34,906 nt of DNA from Anthropogastromicrobium sp963626545 (GTDB lineage Bacteria; Bacillota; Clostridia; Lachnospirales; Lachnospiraceae). The notes beneath the pieces are model-generated. The model made no database searches. It was not told the origin of the DNA and worked only from the letters and a program-made list of their open reading frames with translations. Shown here piece after piece: positions 7,236 to 14,738 of this stretch (its first letter is position 1; each line of letters starts with the position of its first letter). The stretch is from assembly GCA_963626545.1 (NCBI GenBank), contig CAVFYJ010000026.1:1-34906 (forward strand), in the 5' to 3' direction. The position numbers and the translations under genes were made by a program.

Positions 7236-8909
7236 TTACTTTGTAACCTTTAAAGTGTAAACTCTCTTCGTCGGCGTATAAGTATTGCAGTAGATAGTAT
7301 ATCCGTCCGCATTAACCTCCTCGCCAGAGTAATGCCCCTTAAAGTGATGCTCGCATGCACCCGGTCCAAACGTAACACTTGTCAGTCCCTTCGTCATGGT
7401 CACATAATCATCAGACAGCACCATCGACTTTCCTGCAACGGTCTCCATGCAGAAATGGTCATTTTCAAGAGTTGCCTCTGCCGGAACGCACAGCTCCATA
7501 CGAAGCGGCAGTCTCTCAAGGCCATCGGTGTCAATGCTGATCTCAAGTCCATCCTCTAACTCCGTGATGACAACCTGTGTATGCAGATCACTCGTGATCA
7601 TCAAATCACGCTTCTTGTGATCCATCTGCCACCAGTCGCTTGTCTCCTGTTTCTCCTTCCACGGCAGATAATACCATCCGTTTGCGGTATGCGTCAGAAC
7701 CGTCTTTCCATCCTGCACATCCATCTCATCCGGAACGAAGTTACGAATCTCGCAGTAGCTCTCACCGATCTTTAAGTATGCCTCCAGACCCTCTACGTTG
7801 AAGTAAAGGAATGCACTTCTACCCTTCATAACGGTGTAGGAGTAATTCTCCTTCTTTACGCGAAGCACACCAGCCTCCTTGAAAAGCCTGCGGTAGTTCT
7901 TTAAGAAACCGCAATTCTCAAAGGTGTAATCCAGTGTCTTATCGTAGATCATCAGAAGATGCAGACAGTTCGGGGTCTGACGGCCGCTCTCGGTGCAGCC
8001 CTTAATGATCTGATGAGCAGCGCCGTCAAAACGTGCATGCTCCTGTGGTGTCAGCTTGATAAAGCCCTCTTCACCATCGTATGCAAGCAGGTACAAGTAC
8101 TGATACAGGTACTTGTCCATGAAGATCTCCTCGCCCTGATCCTGACGAGTCGAATTCTGTGTAAATACCATATCATTTGGCTCGATGTAGTAAAGCATCA
8201 TATTTAAGTTGCGCTCTACATAGCCTAAATACTTCACATCCTTTGAGCACTGATACATTGCCATCATCGCATTGTTGACAACGGCATTGTAGTTTCCAGT
8301 GGAACGCTCTGCATACTCACCCTCGGAATTGCCATCAATGCCCTCCTGAAGATACAAAACAGTGCGATCCATCAGGCTCTTTGCAAACTCGGCGTCGTCG
8401 GCAAACAACTGTGCTGCCTGCATCAGTGCAGCGCAGATGCCCCAGCGGTGGTTCGGTGTATGGAATCCACCATCACGAATCGCCTCGGCTGCCTTTCTCA
8501 TGATGGCAAGATACTTCTTCTGAAGAAGTGTGGTATCGGCGACATCCTGATACTTCTTCATCAGACGATAGCCATCGTTTAATCGCTTATAACAAAAGCT
8601 GGTATCTGGTGCGGAGAAGAAATTGCAGCACGGATAATCAATGTAGCCGCTTTCTCTCTGAACACGAGCCACGCCATCTGCTGCTAATTGCAATGCTTCC
8701 ATCAGCTTCTCGCTCTTATAGTAGCGGCTCTTGCTGTTGAAATACAGTGCCAATGCCGTTGCCATCATGTAGATGGTTGGCTTTGCCTCGATCACGTCTC
8801 CGTGCATCAGTCCATAACATAAATCGTTCTTATCCTTAATCTGCAAAAACAGCATCTCATCGACACGATGTTCCTCGCTGCGAATCAGATAATCAATATA
8901 ACGCTTCAT
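7236..8909 (-). CDS. Unclassified toroid/beta-sandwich protein, putative polysaccharide lyase or hydrolase
   Basis: I do not recognise an exact family for this 557-residue protein. The first ~340 residues are helix-rich with repeated aromatic motifs, like an (alpha/alpha) toroid. The rest is strand-rich, resembling the beta-sandwich of heparinase/alginate-lyase-like enzymes. Candidate active-site motifs are TPNHRWGI near 150 and YAERSTGNYNAVVNNAM near 198-217, containing the Asn, His and Tyr such lyases use. There is no signal peptide, so it acts in the cytoplasm. It starts 33 bp after GH105 with a GGAGGAG ribosome site and is presumably cotranscribed with it. A lyase or glycosidase acting on the same imported oligosaccharide is the best guess from context. 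Confidence 0.5.
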   Translation of the reverse strand: MKRYIDYLIRSEEHRVDEMLFLQIKDKNDLCYGLMHGDVIEAKPTIYMMATALALYFNSKSRYYKSEKLMEALQLAADGVARVQRESGYIDYPCCNFFSAPDTSFCYKRLNDGYRLMKKYQDVADTTLLQKKYLAIMRKAAEAIRDGGFHTPNHRWGICAALMQAAQLFADDAEFAKSLMDRTVLYLQEGIDGNSEGEYAERSTGNYNAVVNNAMMAMYQCSKDVKYLGYVERNLNMMLYYIEPNDMVFTQNSTRQDQGEEIFMDKYLYQYLYLLAYDGEEGFIKLTPQEHARFDGAAHQIIKGCTESGRQTPNCLHLLMIYDKTLDYTFENCGFLKNYRRLFKEAGVLRVKKENYSYTVMKGRSAFLYFNVEGLEAYLKIGESYCEIRNFVPDEMDVQDGKTVLTHTANGWYYLPWKEKQETSDWWQMDHKKRDLMITSDLHTQVVITELEDGLEISIDTDGLERLPLRMELCVPAEATLENDHFCMETVAGKSMVLSDDYVTMTKGLTSVTFGPGACEHHFKGHYSGEEVNADGYTIYCNTYTPTKRVYTLKVTK

Positions 8910-8942
8910 TCTCTATACTCCTCCAGCCCTTTTCGCTGTTTT

Positions 8943-10043
8943 TTATTTGCAAAGCTTCAGTGCTTCCATGAAGAACAGAATTGCCAGTGCCTGTCCGTAT
9001 GGCATTGGAATCAGCTCGATCTGCTTGTAGAAATCCTTGCTCTCTCTTCCCATTGGAGTACCATAGGATACCTGCTCTACCTTACCCTCTTTGTTGACAC
9101 ACTTTAAGATCGGTGCCAGTGCCTTCATTGCAGAATCTGCGCAGGACTTATCAACGATGCCAAGATCAACCGCACGCAGAATACCATATGCGAAACCACA
9201 GGTCGCACTTGCCTCTACATAGGAAGTCGGATCGTCTACTAAGGTATGCCACATACCAGACTCATCCTGGAAACGCATCAGCGCATTGATCTGAGCGCGC
9301 TCAGCGCCCTCTAAGATACGGCGAACTGCGCTCGGGCACTCAACCATATCAAGGAATTCCGGAATTGCCATGGTAATCCAGCAGTTTCCTCTGCCCCACA
9401 GTGCCTCTGCAAAGTTGTGATGACCATCGAAGGTCCAACCGTGGAACCACATACCTGTCTTCTTGTCGGTCAGATACTTTACATGAAGAAGGAACTGATA
9501 CTGAGCCTCCTCGATGTACTCCTTCTTTCCACGAATACGTCCCATGTTTGCCAAGAACAGTACTGTCATAAACAGGGTATCGTCCCACAGCTCGCCATTG
9601 TTCATGGTATCAGAAGTTTTGTGCTGAAGACCGCCCTCCTCGGTACGAACAAAGTCATGCATAATGCTCTCTGCCCACTCGCCACAGATTGCCAGATACT
9701 CCTCATTCTTTGTGTACTCTGCAAAATAGGACATCGCAAGAAGAGGGGTTACAGTATTGATATTCTTTCCCGGAAGACCAACTTCCATCTGCTTCTCATA
9801 GAAACGCTTTAAAATGTCCAGATACTCTGGCTTCTTGGTTGCCTCGAACAGACGCCAGAATCCGTATAAGCCAACACCCTGGGTCCACTCCCAATGCTGA
9901 TATCTGCGGATATCGTCGCCCTCCAGATTCTTGGTCTTCATATTCTCTAAAAACTGCTCGTCATCCTCGTACAATACAGTCTGAAAACTTGCAATTACAC
10001 GCTCTAAAGCATCTTTTACCTGAGCTGCTGTTACATTTTCCAT
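8943..10043 (-). CDS. GH105 unsaturated rhamnogalacturonyl/glucuronyl hydrolase
   Basis: This 366-residue cytoplasmic enzyme resembles YteR/YesR. It has HWEWTQGVGLYGFWRL (50-65), ELWDDTLFM (151-159) with the catalytic-region Asp, and WGRGNCW (216-222), the family's WxRGNxW motif. GH105 enzymes remove the 4,5-unsaturated uronic acid that lyases leave at the non-reducing end, for example from rhamnogalacturonan I fragments. ATG 10043 is preferred because AAGGAG lies 8 bases upstream. An in-frame ATG at 10133 would extend into the divergent regulatory region and the operator repeats. The 557-residue gene follows after 33 bp. Length fits the family. Confidence 0.9.
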   Translation of the reverse strand: MENVTAAQVKDALERVIASFQTVLYEDDEQFLENMKTKNLEGDDIRRYQHWEWTQGVGLYGFWRLFEATKKPEYLDILKRFYEKQMEVGLPGKNINTVTPLLAMSYFAEYTKNEEYLAICGEWAESIMHDFVRTEEGGLQHKTSDTMNNGELWDDTLFMTVLFLANMGRIRGKKEYIEEAQYQFLLHVKYLTDKKTGMWFHGWTFDGHHNFAEALWGRGNCWITMAIPEFLDMVECPSAVRRILEGAERAQINALMRFQDESGMWHTLVDDPTSYVEASATCGFAYGILRAVDLGIVDKSCADSAMKALAPILKCVNKEGKVEQVSYGTPMGRESKDFYKQIELIPMPYGQALAILFFMEALKLCK

Positions 10044-10105
10044 TTTTCCCGCTCCTTTTCTTTTTATTTTGGTGATACAGTCTGCTGTCGCAAACGTATT
10101 TTTTT

Positions 10106-10146
10106 CATGTAAACTGTTACATGCGATGCACAAACTGTTACACTTT
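10106..10146. promoter_or_regulatory. Candidate AraC-family operator (21-bp-phased direct repeat)
   Basis: AAACTGTTAC occurs at 10111-10120 and again at 10132-10141, a perfect 10-base repeat (11 with the following A) exactly 21 bp apart. That places both copies on the same helix face, as for paired AraC-family half sites. It lies between GH105 (start 10043) and the divergent AraC regulator. A TATACT-like -10 for GH105 can be seen at 10153-10158 without a matching -35, so activator dependence or repression are both possible. Confidence 0.55.
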
Positions 10147-10211
10147 ACGTCCAGTATACAAAAACAAATTCAAAATATCTATTTAAAATTTGTTTTCTTT
10201 TTTGATATTCC

Positions 10212-10240
10212 TTGCATATTTTGCTGTGAATCAGTATACT
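10212..10240 (+). promoter_or_regulatory. Promoter of the AraC regulator gene
   Basis: TTGCAT (10212-10217), a 17-bp spacer and TATACT (10235-10240) on the plus strand. Transcription would begin near 10247, giving a leader of about 98 bases before the start codon at 10345. Confidence 0.6.
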
Positions 10241-10301
10241 GATATTACAGTTCACACGAAATGCGCATTTTTGAATGGCATTACGCGAACGGTAACAATC
10301 T

Positions 10302-10327
10302 GATCGATACTATCGATCGATACTATC
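10302..10327 (+). repeat. Perfect 13-bp tandem repeat in the AraC leader
   Basis: GATCGATACTATC is present twice without interruption (10302-10314 and 10315-10327). It lies in the predicted leader, just before the ribosome site. A 13-bp period breaks the reading frame between copies, supporting a non-coding reading of this stretch. Confidence 0.8.
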
Positions 10328-10344
10328 ACTCTTTGGAGGTTTCA

Positions 10345-11271
10345 ATGGATCATCCACTTCAGCTGAAATATCATCGCAATTACAGCATTATTATAAATGA
10401 CAGTGACATCTCACTTTACTACTATTTTGACTACGGTGAGCGCTATAAACAGATCAACATGGAGTTCCAACATTCGCACCGCTTCCATGAAATCATGATC
10501 CCGCTCTCGCCCGACGCGACGCATTTTATTGAAGGTGTGCCGTACTCGCTCGATGAGGGCGATATCGTGCTGCTGCCCCCGGCCGTGCTTCACCGCACCG
10601 AATACCCGGCTGGACCGCCGAGCAAACGTCTGATCATTTCCTTCTGGTACCCAAAGGAGCTTTTTGGCATGGCAGACTACTATCTGCCCCTTCTTTCTAT
10701 TTTTAATGCCCAGACTCTGATCTTTCGCTTCCCGGAGGAAATACGAAGACCGATTCTGGGCATTCTGGATGAAATTTATACGTTTTCAAGAAATCACGAC
10801 TATCTGGCTCACCCGGAGCAGCGCCTTGTGATTCATTCGATGTTTATCCAATTTTTGTACGCTATCCGGCAGAATGAAGATAAAAATCTGTACACAAACA
10901 AGCCGTCTGGCAATTCGGCAACGCAAAAAATCTATAGCATCGCCTACTACATTCACAACCATTACGAGGAAGAACTGTCACTCGACTCGTTGGCAGAGCA
11001 ATTTTTCTTAAGCTCCTGCTATCTGTCACACCAGTTTAAAAAAGTGACTGGATTTACACTGATCAGCTACATTCAGAAGGTGCGCATTACCCGCGCCAGA
11101 GATTTGCTGCTATCGACCAATCACCCAATCTCGGATATTGCGCAGTCCTGCGGCTTTCAAAGCTTCTCGCAGTTTAACCGGATTTTTCGCCAGACCTACG
11201 GACAGTCACCATCTGCGATGCGCGCCAGCTCCACGACGATCACGAGTCAGCAATCAAGTGTGGATTCTTAA
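10345..11271 (+). CDS. AraC-family regulator with N-terminal cupin domain
   Basis: This 308-residue protein has an N-terminal cupin-like sensing domain (HSHRFHEIMIPL and YSLDEGDIVLLPPAVLHRTE, roughly residues 40-105). The C-terminal double helix-turn-helix is typical of AraC/XylS proteins: LSLDSLAEQFFLSSCYLSHQ, then ISDIAQSCGFQSFSQFNRIF followed by FRQTYGQSPSAMR. The ATG at 10345 is chosen because TTTGGAGG lies 7-8 bases upstream. The in-frame ATG at 10261 has no ribosome site and its coding would cross the 13-bp tandem repeat. It probably controls the divergent GH105 operon, and perhaps the importer, in response to a sugar. The converging PHP gene ends only 5 bp away, so there is no room for an ordinary terminator between them. 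Confidence 0.92.
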   Translation: MDHPLQLKYHRNYSIIINDSDISLYYYFDYGERYKQINMEFQHSHRFHEIMIPLSPDATHFIEGVPYSLDEGDIVLLPPAVLHRTEYPAGPPSKRLIISFWYPKELFGMADYYLPLLSIFNAQTLIFRFPEEIRRPILGILDEIYTFSRNHDYLAHPEQRLVIHSMFIQFLYAIRQNEDKNLYTNKPSGNSATQKIYSIAYYIHNHYEEELSLDSLAEQFFLSSCYLSHQFKKVTGFTLISYIQKVRITRARDLLLSTNHPISDIAQSCGFQSFSQFNRIFRQTYGQSPSAMRASSTTITSQQSSVDS

Positions 11272-11276
11272 GCGTC

Positions 11277-11993
11277 TTAAGCAAGGTCCTTTAACCACTT
11301 GCTTACGGTTTCGGCGTTACGGTTGATAATCAGCTCCTGCGGGAAATCAAGCTCGTCAAGAAGCTTTCTTGCACAGTCATATACACCGACGAAAGCACTG
11401 AAATGAGCATCGGAATCAACGCTGATGAAAGTGCCATACTTTTTGCATTTTGCAATGATTTCACGGCAGTTTGCGATGGAGGTTGGTCTTACATGGAAGG
11501 TGGCTTCGTTTAACTCGATTGCCTTTCCCAGTCTGCCCGCCTCCTTGATAACCGTATCGTGATCATATGGATACTGTGCGGTACCGCTGTGACCTAAAAT
11601 GTGAATTTTGGGATTATTTAATGCCTGCATGTATGCATTTGTGTGCTCTTCAACGGTTCCAGCCTTAAAGGTCTGCTCATGGAAGGAAGCCACGATGCAT
11701 TCAAGGCGGCCTAATGTATGCTCGGACAGGTCAATGTGTCCTTCATAATCTAAAATATTGGCCTCAGCGCCCTTCCACACCTTGATGCCGTGAATATACT
11801 CCGGCAAAATTCTCATATTGGAAAAATGCCCCTCATACGGTGCATCTGGCATTGCTGGACCATGATCACTCATATTGATACCTTCTAACCCATTCTCAAA
11901 CGCACCACGGCAGTTTTCCTCTAATGTGCTGTACGCATGGGTGCTTGCGAGGGTATGGGTATGAAGGTCTGTCTTTATCTCATAATTTCTCAT
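11277..11993 (-). CDS. PHP-domain phosphatase, YcdX-like
   Basis: This 238-residue metallophosphatase has the PHP metal motifs DLHTHTLAS (9-17), MSDHG (41-45), GAEANILD, HILGHSGTAQYP and SVDSDAHF. YcdX-type proteins are trinuclear-metal phosphoesterases with broad substrate use, and the physiological substrate here is not known. GAAGGGA upstream is a modest ribosome site. It follows the metallophosphoesterase gene after 86 bp on the same strand and converges with the AraC regulator. The pair of phosphatases may dephosphorylate sugar phosphates made from the island, which is inference. Confidence 0.88.
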   Translation of the reverse strand: MRNYEIKTDLHTHTLASTHAYSTLEENCRGAFENGLEGINMSDHGPAMPDAPYEGHFSNMRILPEYIHGIKVWKGAEANILDYEGHIDLSEHTLGRLECIVASFHEQTFKAGTVEEHTNAYMQALNNPKIHILGHSGTAQYPYDHDTVIKEAGRLGKAIELNEATFHVRPTSIANCREIIAKCKKYGTFISVDSDAHFSAFVGVYDCARKLLDELDFPQELIINRNAETVSKWLKDLA

Positions 11994-12079
11994 TGTTTGC
12001 TTTCGTCCCTTCTATTTTTTCAAAAAATGGTATCTCGTTTTCCTCACCCTTTTTCTTTTCTTTCAAATTTGGTAATAAT

Positions 12080-12844
12080 TCAAAGCGTTCTTCGCTCTGC
12101 GCGGATGCCGCCGTCTTTCAATGCTTCAAGAAGCATTACATCGTTATACAGACAATGCATGCGCTCCGGATAATCCGCGTCCTCATGAAAATGGCCGAAC
12201 ATCCAATGCTGATAGGAAATGGAATGCCATACACGACTTAAGATTTCATTTGTCACGGATAAATCCTTGTCTGGAAACCACGCCTTTACCATACACTCTG
12301 GTACGGTATGCGTAAAAATCAAATTAAATGTATTGTCATTGGCTGCCAATGCCGCCTTAATATGCTGCTCATCCTCTTTTGTCAGATCCTCGTCAGGCTG
12401 CCAGATATCGGGATGATTTTTCTTATAACCTGGTCCTGTCGTGCTGCCTCCAATCAAAAGCATCGAAAATCCTTCGATTTTGCATACGCTTCCTCTTTTG
12501 GCATAGTAAATGCCATCTGCCGCTTTTTTTGTCATTGCGGCGTCCACGCTGCATCCAAATTTCTGCAAAAGTTCCTCACGTTCTGTTTCACTGATGGATG
12601 GAAGGCGTTTTAGTACCTCGTAATCCTCATGATTTCCGTCAATAAAGAAAACCGGATATGGCAGTCCTTTCATATATTCTGGCAGCTTCATCGCTTCCTC
12701 TGGCTGTGTGTCCTTGCGGTTGTCGGTAAAGTCACCGCAGATAAAAAGCGCATGAATGCCAGAAAGCGTTTTCAGTCCTGCCTCCATGGTCTTTTGCCGT
12801 TCTGCATTGGACGGAAAATGCACGTCACTGATTACTGCTATCAT
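12080..12844 (-). CDS. Calcineurin-like metallophosphoesterase
   Basis: This 254-residue cytoplasmic phosphoesterase carries the standard metal-binding blocks in order: SDVHF (6-10), CGDFTDN (36-42), DGNHEDY, FTHTVPE and GHFHED. The substrate cannot be predicted. The AAGGAG ribosome site is 8 bases before the ATG. A strong terminator hairpin ends only about 22 bp upstream of the start codon, so its promoter must lie before that hairpin, or the gene depends on read-through from the binding-protein transcript. The PHP phosphatase follows after 86 bp. Confidence 0.88.
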   Translation of the reverse strand: MIAVISDVHFPSNAERQKTMEAGLKTLSGIHALFICGDFTDNRKDTQPEEAMKLPEYMKGLPYPVFFIDGNHEDYEVLKRLPSISETEREELLQKFGCSVDAAMTKKAADGIYYAKRGSVCKIEGFSMLLIGGSTTGPGYKKNHPDIWQPDEDLTKEDEQHIKAALAANDNTFNLIFTHTVPECMVKAWFPDKDLSVTNEILSRVWHSISYQHWMFGHFHEDADYPERMHCLYNDVMLLEALKDGGIRAERRTL

Positions 12845-12865
12845 TTTGTCACTCCTTAAGATGTA

Positions 12866-12897
12866 GTAAAAAAGCGGGAGCCGTGTAAGCCCCCGCT
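12866..12897 (-). terminator. Intrinsic terminator after the ABC importer operon
   Basis: The stem AGCGGGGGC / GCTCCCGCT (12872-12897) has a short ACAC-containing loop. On the minus strand it runs directly into TTTTTT (12868-12873). It ends the permease/permease/binding-protein transcript just ahead of the metallophosphoesterase ribosome site. Confidence 0.85.
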
Positions 12898-12931
12898 TTC
12901 TGTGTTATTTATTCGCTTATATTGTTGCGAT

Positions 12932-13075
12932 GTCACTATTCAGAACCCCATTCGCAAAATCGCCTCTACGAGGCTTTCTTTTGCTCATGTGGTTACTTCG
13001 CCATATAAAATTGCTATGCTGTTTGAATGCAAGCATTCACAGCAAGCAATTTTGCATGGCTCTGAATAGTTACAA
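12932..13075. repeat. Palindromic intergenic element, long form
   Basis: Outer ends are ACTATTCAGAACCCCATTCG (from 12935) and, inverted, GTAACTATTCAGAGCC (13058-13073). The inside is rich in smaller palindromes such as CCTCTACGAGG (12963-12973) and a TGCTGT-TTGAATGC-AA-GCATTC-ACAGCA hairpin (13017-13044). The same ends occur in a 60-bp copy at 20301-20360. It lies just after the binding-protein stop codon. No coding frame or transposase is seen, so it is MITE- or REP-like. Confidence 0.75.
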
Positions 13076-13076
13076 A

Positions 13077-14603
13077 TTACTCAGCAGACAGCTCATCATA
13101 CAGAGCTGCTCTTCCCTCGATAACGTCGTCCAGACCTGCGTTCTTCATATCGCTCATTAACTGCTCCTCTAAGGAATCAAACTCATCTGGCTTGCAGCTG
13201 GTCAGTCTGTAAACATACTCGATCAGATCAGTACGAAGCTGTGTACCATACTCATTCTCTGCCTCTGGGTTGGTGGAGAATACCGGATAACGATACTTGC
13301 CGATTGCAACGGTATCATAGAAGTTCTCATACCACTCCTTGGAATCGATCGGATCCTTACCCATTGCGCTCTCAACAATACCTTCCTGATCATCCATGAA
13401 CTTGAAGTGCTTGTTTACGATGTTGTAGTCATCCAGAGTAGTCTTGTAACCCATGGAACTTAACTCATCACCTGTAAATGCAACCGGAACACCATTCTCA
13501 CTAACTTCATGCTCTGGTGTATAAGCTACGTTCTCAGCATTTGTCGGATCTGCTAACCAGTTCAGGTATGTCATACAAGCATCAACCTTGTCCTCGCTTG
13601 CTGCTGGAACCATGATCCACATACCATACATCTGCTCATATACATTACGAACCTCCCCGTTCTCCTGAGTGAAGCACTCAACCGGAACGAATGTGGACTT
13701 GTCAAGGTCATTGTTCAGAATATGGATGTTATCCCACTGAGTGGAGTTATCATCCAGGAAGAATGCAACCTTACCAGCTGCGATATTTGCCTTATATACA
13801 GACTCATCTGTATCAGTAGCGAAATCCTGTGAAATAATACCATCGTTGTACAGAGTATTCAGTTCCTTGATACCGTCTAATGCGCCATCATGAACAACTG
13901 CATAGTTCTCGCTGTAGGTATAAGCATCCTTATCATCCTCGAATGTTACGTAGGAACCAACGAAGTTTAAGTATCCCTTCTCTGTATCCTGACGTCCGCT
14001 CATGCCCCACGGAATCATATCCGGATATGCTTCATGAATCTTATACAGATCCTCGATCAGTTCTTCCTTTGTGGTCGGAACCTCAAGACCTAACTCATCC
14101 AGAATGTCCTTACGAATGTAAGCGGTGTGACGCGGATTCTCAGTTCCTCTCTTGGAAAGAAGTGCATACTGAGAGCCCTCATACAGACCCATATCCTGAA
14201 CCTCACCAGCATACTCCTGAATGTTGGTTCCGATAGTCTCATAAGCCTCTGTCAAATCAGCCAGACCGCCAAGGCTTGCGTAGTTTAAGAAGATACTCTG
14301 ATCATAGGTGAACAGGATATCCGGTGCATTTCCACCAGTCATCATGGTGTTTAATACATCGTTGCTGGTAGATCTTGGAACAGCTACGAACTCAACCTGG
14401 ATACCCAGATCTGCAACCTGCTCATTGATCCACTCGCTCATCTTGTTGTCCTCGATGGTCATACCCTGTGGAGCATCTCCACGGTCCCACAACATAACAC
14501 GGATAGTAGTGGTCTCATCTGCCATTGCCGGAATCACGCCCATGCTGGTGACTGCCATTGCTGCGGTAAGAGCTACTGCAGCTGATTTTCTCATCTTTCT
14601 CAT
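13077..14603 (-). CDS. ABC importer solute-binding protein, LplA/YtcQ-like
   Basis: This 508-residue extracellular sugar-binding protein belongs to the family that works with LplB/LplC-type permeases. It has a clear Sec signal (MRKMRKS basic start, hydrophobic AAVALTAAMAVTSMGVIPAMA, cleavage before DETTT). No cysteine lies near the cleavage site, so unlike most Gram-positive binding proteins it does not look lipid-anchored. The mature part has typical motifs such as GGNAPDILFTYD and MWIMVPAASEDKVDACMTYL. AGGAGG lies 7-8 bases from the ATG. It is the last gene of the importer operon, 135 bp after the permease gene with a stem-loop between. Context suggests pectic or other plant oligosaccharides as cargo. 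Confidence 0.92.
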   Translation of the reverse strand: MRKMRKSAAVALTAAMAVTSMGVIPAMADETTTIRVMLWDRGDAPQGMTIEDNKMSEWINEQVADLGIQVEFVAVPRSTSNDVLNTMMTGGNAPDILFTYDQSIFLNYASLGGLADLTEAYETIGTNIQEYAGEVQDMGLYEGSQYALLSKRGTENPRHTAYIRKDILDELGLEVPTTKEELIEDLYKIHEAYPDMIPWGMSGRQDTEKGYLNFVGSYVTFEDDKDAYTYSENYAVVHDGALDGIKELNTLYNDGIISQDFATDTDESVYKANIAAGKVAFFLDDNSTQWDNIHILNNDLDKSTFVPVECFTQENGEVRNVYEQMYGMWIMVPAASEDKVDACMTYLNWLADPTNAENVAYTPEHEVSENGVPVAFTGDELSSMGYKTTLDDYNIVNKHFKFMDDQEGIVESAMGKDPIDSKEWYENFYDTVAIGKYRYPVFSTNPEAENEYGTQLRTDLIEYVYRLTSCKPDEFDSLEEQLMSDMKNAGLDDVIEGRAALYDELSAE

Positions 14604-14643
14604 TGTAAACTCCTCCTAAAAAAGTTTTCTATGATGTCACTGC

Positions 14644-14665
14644 CTGTCTGGCAAAAACCAGACAG
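14644..14665 (-). other. Intercistronic stem-loop before the binding-protein gene
   Basis: A perfect 8-bp stem (CTGTCTGG at 14644-14651 and CCAGACAG at 14658-14665) with a 6-base loop. It has no T tract on the minus strand, so it is more likely an mRNA-stability or processing hairpin than a terminator. Such hairpins often allow more binding protein than permease to be made. Confidence 0.55.
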
Positions 14666-14738
14666 CGCAGACATTCACTAAAAAATACTTACTAAAAAAA
14701 CTTACTATGAAATAAAACTTTGTTTTGTAACGAAACGA

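Noticed and set aside
10261..10344. Upstream start for the AraC regulator
   Set aside because: No ribosome site, crosses a 13-bp tandem repeat, and a strong TTTGGAGG precedes the ATG at 10345.
11265..11285. CTTAAG repeats between the convergent AraC and PHP genes as a bidirectional terminator
   Set aside because: Only two short self-complementary hexamers three bases apart, no GC stem and no T tracts.
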